64,000 bases of DNA from Apostichopus japonicus. Lineage: Eukaryota > Echinodermata > Holothuroidea > Aspidochirotida > Stichopodidae. Shown piece after piece: positions 60,448 through 64,000 of this stretch. Location of the stretch: contig NC_092564.1 in the NCBI RefSeq assembly GCF_037975245.1, positions 22,471,984-22,535,983 on the forward strand, given 5' to 3'. The notes below the pieces were generated by a model. The model was not told the origin of the DNA and did no database searches. It worked only from the letters and a program-made list of their open reading frames with translations. Each line of letters starts with the position of its first letter. Position 1 is the first letter of the stretch. The translations under genes and the position numbers were made by a program.

Positions 60448-61414
60448 GAATAACCTGCTAATCCCATATACCTAAGCTGGATTTATATACATACAAAAGG
60501 TATCCATTTAATTGTACATACTTTGAGCTGAACGGCAGATGGCCTTTAATAGCCGTGTGTAGTTTACTGATGAGCTTGGTGTTCAATCCAAACAAGCCAC
60601 TCAGAAATGAACGACCCTGAAATAAAAGGAAAGTCTCATAACAAAACTATGGAAGTGATTTTTCAAATAGGATAGTGAATACTATATTCAGAGTTGAAAA
60701 CTTTCAGTTTAATGACATCTGTTGTTGTTGTTTAAGTATGGAAAAATACTTATTACAGAATTAATGGATGTTGCATTTTTGAGATAGTAACATAAGATCA
60801 TTGCATAAACCTTTGGTAAATGAAAAGAAAAGCCATATCGGAAGCTCCACAGGATTGAATATTTATATATTCCTCAAACTTAAATTGTTTCTTAAAACAC
60901 CAATTTCTCAGGATGTGATATGGGACAAGACAAATGTAGACTATCATAATTGTATCCACTGGTTAAAAAATGCCAGTACCTGAAATATCTTTTGGTTTAA
61001 ATCCAGTTCTTCCAGGCAATTTCCTGACATACAACACACATCAGTTACTGTAAAGGCTTACAGGGCTTATAATGTTAGATATGGAAAGATGTGTAGATAC
61101 ATCTGCATGGTTAGGACTGACTGGCAAGCAGGAAACACAGTCATATTTTCAACCAGCATAATATTATTTCTGCCTCTGTTTTTCCAACAAATTTATGTCA
61201 CAAAAACCATCATTCCATATCATATATTGCAATGAGTGTCTGGTGATTATTGTATCAATTATATCGTTGAGATACTCACCTCATTCACCTTCAGGAAAGT
61301 AGGACATGTCACACACTGCTCAAGGAGATCTTCCATGTCAGAAGAGGATGAATCATTCCAGTTTACAAGACACATAGATCCACTTATGGAGTTCACTGCC
61401 TTGATGTCCGCTTG
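35495..61414 (-). CDS. ncapg2: Condensin-2 complex subunit G2 (CAP-G2), 22 exons, 5' end outside window
   Basis: HEAT-repeat subunit of condensin II, which compacts mitotic chromosomes. Exons, 5' to 3' on the minus strand: 61414-61280, 60616-60522, 59322-59253, 58759-58667, 55905-55813, 55516-55391, 54748-54569, 52974-52822, 49968-49743, 49142-48898, 46731-46654, 46167-46097, 45050-44855, 44089-43916, 43123-43010, 41879-41682, 41300-41201, 40243-40047, 39204-38957, 37798-37698, 36252-36132, 35672-35495. Every junction is GT-AG with matching phase; the total is 3192 bp (1063 residues and stop). Segments matching vertebrate CAP-G2 include LYEPILWRALN, DPCPTVRVTAVQGVCKV, NPLSHPLLKHTLPSLGDF, RRLVSLLFNSFHPADQ, GMLEIIAILW and a final RAWLFESRKLLNSLL. 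The missing N-terminus is roughly 200 residues by the human length. Introns are full of tandem arrays, several made from splice junctions. Confidence 0.95.
36890..37385. repeat. Divergent two-copy duplication rich in GGCCC/GGTCCC
   Basis: Two roughly 240-bp copies (about 36890-37130 and 37140-37380) share TACATGTAC(G/T)AGCTATTAA and CAACAACTGTATACCA plus a GTTGC(A/G) tail. The first halves are packed with irregular GGGCC/GGTCC words. NCAPG2 intron. Confidence 0.7.
37905..38735. repeat. Minisatellite, about 21-bp unit
   Basis: About forty copies of AGATGGCATTAACAGAGAG(C/T)CAA with shorter CTATAACAG variants, in the NCAPG2 intron between exons 38957-39204 and 37698-37798. Confidence 0.95.
39650..39850. 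repeat. Three-copy tandem repeat, about 64 bp
   Basis: The unit contains ATTCATTAGTGAACATCACT and ACCAAACTAAACAAAGGC, then TTAGCTCATCTA. NCAPG2 intron. Confidence 0.85.
40356..40426. repeat. Two adjacent perfect palindromes
   Basis: 40356-40389 is a perfect 34-bp palindrome (arm CAGACACCAATGAACAA). Immediately after it, 40390-40425 is a perfect 36-bp palindrome (arm ATTGATTAGGACAGTGTT), extendable to 38 bp by pairing 40389 with 40426. Neither has a loop spacer. They lie in the NCAPG2 intron just upstream (in gene sense) of exon 40243-40047. Confidence 0.95.
41301..41540 (-). repeat. Tandem copies of an NCAPG2 acceptor plus exon start
   Basis: Beyond the real exon (41201-41300), three further 77-bp copies repeat the acceptor CATTTCAG and the first about 43 exon bases (minus-strand GATCTTCTCCAGCTGTTTAC and onward), at about 41378, 41455 and 41532. 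Each copy then runs on into intron-like sequence without a donor. Confidence 0.9.
41930..42775 (-). repeat. Minisatellite derived from an NCAPG2 splice donor
   Basis: About 29 copies of ATTACCTTTGATTGGATGTG plus CAACATAAC. On the minus strand each copy reads CACATCCAATCAAAG|GTAAT, matching the real exon end CACATCCAGTCAAAG|GTAAA at 43010. Less regular copies continue through 42776-43000 to the true exon. Confidence 0.92.
43795..43915 (-). repeat. Degenerate tandem copies next to the exon 44089-43916 donor
   Basis: CAGGGAGTAGCATTACCATC and CAGGGAGTTGCTTTACCATC, each followed by ACTTTAC and a T-rich stretch, precede CAGGGAGTAGTCTTACCATG, which holds the real donor. Similarity is moderate. Confidence 0.55.
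44102..44252. repeat. Tandem repeat, ACTAACCCACTTACTAT unit
   Basis: Seven to eight copies of about 18-22 bp just upstream (gene sense) of the acceptor of exon 44089-43916. Confidence 0.85.
45318..45368. repeat. (TA)n microsatellite
   Basis: Uninterrupted TA run adjoining the tail of the SINE that follows. Confidence 0.95.
45375..45545 (-). mobile_element. tRNA-derived SINE carrying a hammerhead core
   Basis: On the minus strand the head (45545-45481) has an A box (TGGTCGAGTGGTATGG) and a B box (GGATTTGATTCC) of a Leu/Ser-like tRNA. A hammerhead-like core (45481-45440) follows, then a tail with GTGGAATTTTTCTGGTGTG and TTTATTTATTTACTATATAT. A second copy of the tail in both orientations lies at 45703-45830. 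NCAPG2 intron. Confidence 0.75.
45440..45481 (-). ncRNA. Hammerhead ribozyme-like motif
   Basis: In minus-strand order: stem I strand CTTCCC, core CTGATGA, stem II GTCC-CAAAA-GGAC, core GAAA, C-TG-G, then TC completing the GTC cleavage triplet, and stem I partner GTGAAG (5 of 6 positions pair). All invariant hammerhead core bases are present. Stem III is only one C-G pair with a 2-nt loop, so a lone copy should be weak and activity might need a dimer. Short-stem-III type I hammerheads are known from Penelope-like elements and animal retrozymes. Confidence 0.65.
45703..45832. mobile_element. Foldback remnant of the hammerhead SINE
   Basis: A tail in minus orientation (45703-45752) is joined to a plus-strand piece starting AGGACGAAACCGGTCATGAAG (split: AGGACGAAAC, CGGTCATGAAG; 45765-45785) and running through the same tail. 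The second half of the hammerhead (GGAC-GAAAC-GG-TC) is kept and the CTGATGA half is lost. Confidence 0.7.
46755..47035. repeat. Five-copy tandem repeat containing CCCTAACCCTAG
   Basis: The unit of about 55-62 bp contains AGTCATGTGACATGGATATC, ATAAGTACCCTAACCCTA and GATGAGAAATGCTTA. NCAPG2 intron. Confidence 0.9.
47040..47990. other. Intronic stretch with nothing recognised
   Basis: NCAPG2 intron. No exon similarity, RNA gene or classified repeat is seen. Confidence 0.5.
48005..48600. repeat. 20-bp minisatellite
   Basis: About thirty copies of CCACTCAGAGCACCCTAGAA, with GATC(C/T)ACTC and GAGGAACCT variants, in the NCAPG2 intron. Confidence 0.95.
49276..49508. mobile_element. MITE with long inverted repeats, TTAA flanks
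   Basis: The left GCCCGGGTCACATCGGCGCG plus ATTCAACACGCGATTCAACT is mirrored by the right end (...GATGTGACCCGGGC) over about 50 bp. TTAA lies next to each end (49272-49275 and 49509-49512). Internal CGCGATT/AATCGCG words are frequent. It resembles TTAA-targeting families such as piggyBac or Kolobok; the family is not certain. NCAPG2 intron. Confidence 0.8.
50995..51262. repeat. Dispersed repeat with TAATAATAATAA and TATAAAGCGC
   Basis: Begins AATAATAATAATAAACAG and TTCTTATAAAGCGCAACTTA, a form often seen at SINE/LINE 3' ends, followed by GC-richer sequence (CCCAGCACTGGGGATAGGTG). It is probably a dispersed element in minus orientation. Confidence 0.45.
51870..52821 (-). repeat. Triplicated NCAPG2 exon/intron segment with two partial exon copies
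   Basis: A segment holding the 3' part of exon 52974-52822, its GTATGT donor and downstream intron occurs three times: donor ends at about 52072, 52462 and 52822 (periods 390 and 360). Copies 1 and 2 keep about 37 uninterrupted codons (LKHTLPSLGDFIHDTSEKV and onward) but their 5' part is replaced by C-rich repeats (CCCCCCTCTTCCCCTG). No normal acceptor is visible there, so they are probably pseudo-exons. Confidence 0.92.
53280..53600. repeat. Tandem repeat of about 100 bp, three to four copies
   Basis: The unit contains TGATGTCTAGACAT, AACTGTTAGTC and TGTAACTTTGGCAGTTTATA. NCAPG2 intron. Confidence 0.8.
53971..54330. mobile_element. hAT-type MITE
   Basis: 360-bp element with CAGGGGTGGGTAACCT at the left and AGGTTGCCCACCCCTG at the right, flanked by GTTTTAAG and GTTTAAAG (7 of 8 match, an 8-bp target duplication). 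CAGGGGTGGGCAACCT-like ends are typical of hAT elements. NCAPG2 intron. Confidence 0.88.
54749..55130 (-). repeat. Tandem duplication of the NCAPG2 exon 54748-54569 acceptor region
   Basis: Two more copies at 163-bp spacing repeat the 5' part of the exon (minus-strand ACATTGCTGTGTGATCCTTG onward to AGCTGCTG) with its acceptor CTGTTTAG, plus intron. A third, short fragment lies near 55105-55130. No donor is present in the copies. Confidence 0.92.
55517..55600 (-). repeat. Duplicated acceptor of exon 55516-55391
   Basis: CACCTCTGGATTGGCTGC-CTGTAAATATACATATTC at 55560-55595 repeats the exon start and acceptor at 55500-55534 at a 61-bp spacing. Confidence 0.85.
56265..58510. repeat. 36-bp minisatellite, interrupted by a transposon
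   Basis: Copies of TTGGTGATCCTAAACACAGA plus ATCCTAGTCTATCAAT lie at 56265-56681 and again at 58017-58505. They were one array before the hAT element at 56682-58016 inserted. Confidence 0.93.
56682..58016. mobile_element. hAT-type element inserted in the minisatellite
   Basis: The left end TAGGGTTGTGC and the right end GCACAACGCTA are inverted with one mismatch, flanked by an exact 8-bp duplication TATCATAT (56674-56681 and 58017-58024). CCCGGTATCCCG-like words crowd the left end and ACCGG words the right. No transposase frame is recognised in 1335 bp, so it is non-autonomous. Confidence 0.9.
59833..60000 (+). pseudogene. Penelope-like element coding fragment
   Basis: A short frame encodes IIWFNPPFSKHIQTTVRGSF, then LRLIQRHFPAEHKLHKIL. 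This resembles the conserved linker between RT and the GIY-YIG endonuclease in Penelope-like elements (pattern WFNPPFS...HFP..H.L.KI.N). RT and endonuclease are absent, so this is a dead fragment in an NCAPG2 intron, opposite in strand to the gene. The family call rests on memory of the motif. Confidence 0.55.
60035..60205 (-). mobile_element. tRNA-derived SINE
   Basis: On the minus strand: TAGCCTAGTGGTTAGGGTG (A box) and GATTAGAATCCTGG (degenerate B box), then a tail ending in AATTATATATATTCATTTG. NCAPG2 intron. Confidence 0.7.
60368..60440. repeat. (TA)n microsatellite
   Basis: TA run with two short interruptions. Confidence 0.95.
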
Positions 61415-61552
61415 CTATTGATGAAGAACCAGTAATATTTTTAATGTTTAAATGAAAAACAAAATACAGTCAAGACTTGCTGCACTTTGCATAATAGTCA
61501 AGATGAGTAAAATTGGTATTTTAACCAAGTCTTACAGCACTGATTAAGGAGT

Positions 61553-61812
61553 GTTAGGAGTGTTTGCTCAGTGGTTAACGCCAGTGCCTTTCAATCATAA
61601 GGTCCCGAGTTCGAGTCACTCCAAGATTAATGTATGTCGTCTAGTTACAGAGTTGTTGACAATTGACAATTCATATTTATGGACGTTAAATATGAATCTA
61701 AGAGACTGACTTCGGTCAGCTTGTGGCTTTGATAAGCCAATGATGGCTTATTCGCGAGTTCCTGCTTGCAGGAGGATCTAAAATACATACATTATGTAGA
61801 AGCTCTGAGCAC
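61553..61812 (+). mobile_element. tRNA-derived SINE
   Basis: TGCTCAGTGGTTAACGCC (A box) and GTCCCGAGTTCGAGTCACTC (B box) lie 30 bp apart, followed by a body with TATGGACGTTAAATATGAAT and a short (ATAC) tail. It is not a tRNA gene, because no acceptor stem closes. Confidence 0.78.
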
Positions 61813-61814
61813 TA

Positions 61815-62293
61815 ATTACATTTTTGATATTTCTAGAGATTACTTGGTTAAAGAAGGGGATGACTACCACAAATGCAACTTTAACACATTAAAAGATGTT
61901 GAACAACTATCAACAATGTAAACAGGCAGTAAGACTGATAAAATCTCATTTAATTACAATACCATTACATGCCCGAGTAATTCAAATTTAGCGGGGCAGT
62001 TTAGCCCAAATATTCAAAAGGATTGTGCATTTTGTGATACAAGCACCAAATTTGGCACACATGTATATAAACATGTTACGAACATATTCAGATATTGGGC
62101 CACTCGGAATTCTCTCGTTATGTCCGCCATATTGGATTTCAAAATGGCCGCCATTTGAAATCTACATTTGCGATTATCTCTGGGTCAAATGCTGCTATTG
62201 ACTTCATTTTGGTGTCTAAATGTATGTTTTTTGGGGCAAGGAATCCAACGGTACCAATTTCACAATCCAATGCACAATCCATGCACAATTCTT
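61815..62293. other. Spacer with an ATGGCGGCC-type word pair
   Basis: Nothing coding is recognised. TGTCCGCCATATTGGATTTC followed by AAAATGGCCGCCATTTGAAA (about 62120-62160) is a compact self-complementary patch found in many animal repeats. Confidence 0.4.
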
Positions 62294-62340
62294 AAGTAGG
62301 CTGAAGGGGATGCAGCCTGGTAAGCCCCCTCAGCCTACTT
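62294..62340. repeat. Hairpin, AAGTAGGCTGA arms
   Basis: AAGTAGGCTGAAGGGG pairs with CCCCCTCAGCCTACTT across a 15-nt loop with one bulge. Confidence 0.8.
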
Positions 62341-62408
62341 GGTATCTGAGGCTAGGTATATATCGGTACTGAAGATACGTGTACATTAACAGTGTCATGT
62401 TAACAAGT

Positions 62409-64000
62409 TCAGCACTGCCAGGAGTACATGTATGTTGTGGACTCATCGTCATGTGCAGTCCCCTTCACACATACAGAGGGCTGTGCACTGAAGGGCAGCC
62501 TTCTTGCATTGCAGCGCCTCACACACCCTTTCTGGCACTTGCAAGAAACCAGCTCAATGCAGCTATGAGCTGCCTCAGGTAGCCTGGTCCAGTATGGTGT
62601 GTAGTGTCCTCCAGTCATTGACCAACCCCAGTTGGTTGGTGGAGGGAGCTCTGGTGCTGGCAGCAGTATCTGACCCCACACATGTCCACCTTGATACACT
62701 GCCCTCTTGACATGTTCCTCTAAAGCTGCCTTCGTTGGAGGGATCAGCTGCACATCGTTCTTCCTTGCGAAGAGTTGACTCCTGGCCGTGTCAATGTCCG
62801 TGCATTTGCTGGTTCGATCATACAACAGGATCACGAACCTCTCGATGATGCACATTGCATCGTTTGGTATGTCACGTGGTGCGGAGGACAGCAGCAGCAG
62901 CCCCTCAGTGAGTTCTGGCAGTACCGTCCAGACTGCCCACGCAGTCTTCTTGCCATGTCTGGCAAAACTGGACACAGTGTCGCATCCAGTTAGAGCTTGG
63001 AACATTGGCAGTGCACGAGCCTTCTCTCGTCCCAGTCCAGCTGCTATTTCGTGTGCTGCTAGGTATCGGAATCTTTGGCCTGTTCCAAATGCCAGCCATA
63101 GTTTGTCTTCTGGTTGCAACTCCTGTACCACGGACACTGCCAGCACCACAACATCGGTGTCTACAGTCCGGATGACTATTGAATGGTGTTCATGCTTGAG
63201 ATGAGATGAGATGCATGCAGCAACATCCGACTGTCAGCCTCTTCATGGTTACATGGGGCGAGTGAGGTCAGATCTGGTAGTAGTGGCTGCCTCTCCATCA
63301 GTAATGACGAGTTGCTTGTCCTCCTGGTCAAACCATTCCATGAGAGCTGCTGAGAGGAACCTGAACAACTCGGTCTTGTTGCTGTCCACTCGTAGGAAGT
63401 TCTGCCAGTTTCCTGGTATGGCTGCGTTGGCCACCACACGTCTCCGCACGCCTTGTTCCCGCTTTGCACGTGTACTACCTTTCAGTGAATCAGCAAGGTA
63501 AGTATCCCAGACCAGATCCAGGCGTGAAACTGTTGGCAGCTTCGTAGATATATATGGGATGAAGATCTGATGTGCATACTCTTCAAAGGTCTTTAATGCA
63601 GCCGGCTTCAGCATCTGGACGATGGCTGCTCCATCAAGCACTTTACAGGTAGTGACAGGAGTCTCTGTCTTGGCGTTGGAGACTTCTTCCAAGCATGTGA
63701 TGAGATCATTCTTGGTACCAGTGAAGAGGTTTCCACCAGCAGACAGTGCAGGAGGACATGCCTGGTTCTCGTGACGAAAGAACTCCTCAAGGTTTCCATC
63801 CCTTGGCAGCTAATGTACAGGCGTGCGAAGAGTTCACGGTCATTCTTGACGGAGGCGAGCTCTTGCTGACCTTTGCTCTGGTTTCTTGGAGTGGAAGTGC
63901 TGAACACCTTCAGCTTGTTACGACGAATGGGGTCGTCCAGTGCCTTTGTTCTGTCCAACAGACACTCTCTGGTGAAAGCCTCGAACTGCTCTTGGCCAAT
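62409..64000 (-). pseudogene. Frameshifted copy of a multi-copy invertebrate gene family, runs past window
   Basis: Similarity runs through several minus-strand frames: 63958-63608 (DRTKALDDPIRRNKLKVFST), 63692-63249 (RRRVVANAAIPGNWQNFLRV), 63469-63176 (CNHEEADSRMLLHASH) and 63149-62409 (FGTGQRFRYLAAHEI, ALTGCDTVSSFARHGKKTAW). I recall this family as many uncharacterised repeats in invertebrate genomes. HEEAD, VDTDVVVLAV and TGCDT are spaced like the acidic motifs of PIN/FEN-type nucleases; that is inference. Frameshifts lie near 63790, near 63255 and in an ATCTC repeat at about 63205. With no intact frame it is probably a dead or mobile-element-borne copy. Confidence 0.65.

Noticed and set aside
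61553-61640. tRNA gene
   Set aside because: A and B boxes are present but acceptor and anticodon stems do not close, and a SINE body follows.

Overview
The window is animal nuclear DNA. Genes are split by GT-AG introns, non-coding DNA is AT-rich, and eukaryotic mobile elements are dense (LINE, LTR, DIRS, Penelope, hAT, tRNA-SINE). Gene content and repeat types suggest a marine invertebrate deuterostome, perhaps an echinoderm; that placement is a low-confidence inference.

Two host genes stand tail to tail. A NEMP1-type nuclear envelope membrane protein lies on the + strand: 9 exons, 4494-28454, with a closed model of 424 residues. A condensin II subunit NCAPG2 (CAP-G2) lies on the - strand: 22 exons seen, 61414 down to 35495, with the 5' exons beyond the right edge. 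Exon phases sum correctly in both models. They were built by eye from splice signals and from remembered family similarity.

Region by region: 1-2366 is the 3' part of a LINE ORF. 2380-3245 is an array of TGATATCA palindromes. 4494-5184 holds NEMP1 exons 1-2. Intron 2 (5185-18008) is packed with transposons: a MITE, then a hAT-type element (6319-17314, exact 8-bp target duplication) split by a nearly intact gypsy-type LTR retrotransposon (6679-13681) and by a 3-kb TIR element (14258-17247). NEMP1 exons 3-9 lie at 18009-28454, with a DIRS-type relic in intron 5. 28455-35494 is intergenic and holds a candidate alternative NEMP1 last exon, a 79-bp satellite with higher-order structure and a 33-bp array. 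NCAPG2 fills 35495-61414; its introns carry many tandem arrays, SINEs (one with a hammerhead-ribozyme core), MITEs, a hAT insertion and a Penelope-like fragment. 62409-64000 is a frameshifted copy of a multi-copy invertebrate gene family.

The most unusual points are these. (1) The LTR element has gypsy-type domains but with integrase ahead of reverse transcriptase, as in Gmr1 elements. (2) A hammerhead core lies inside a tRNA-derived SINE. (3) Tandem duplications repeatedly straddle exon/intron junctions in both host genes. (4) Two perfect palindromes sit back to back at 40356-40426. (5) The 79-bp satellite shows a 552-bp higher-order period.
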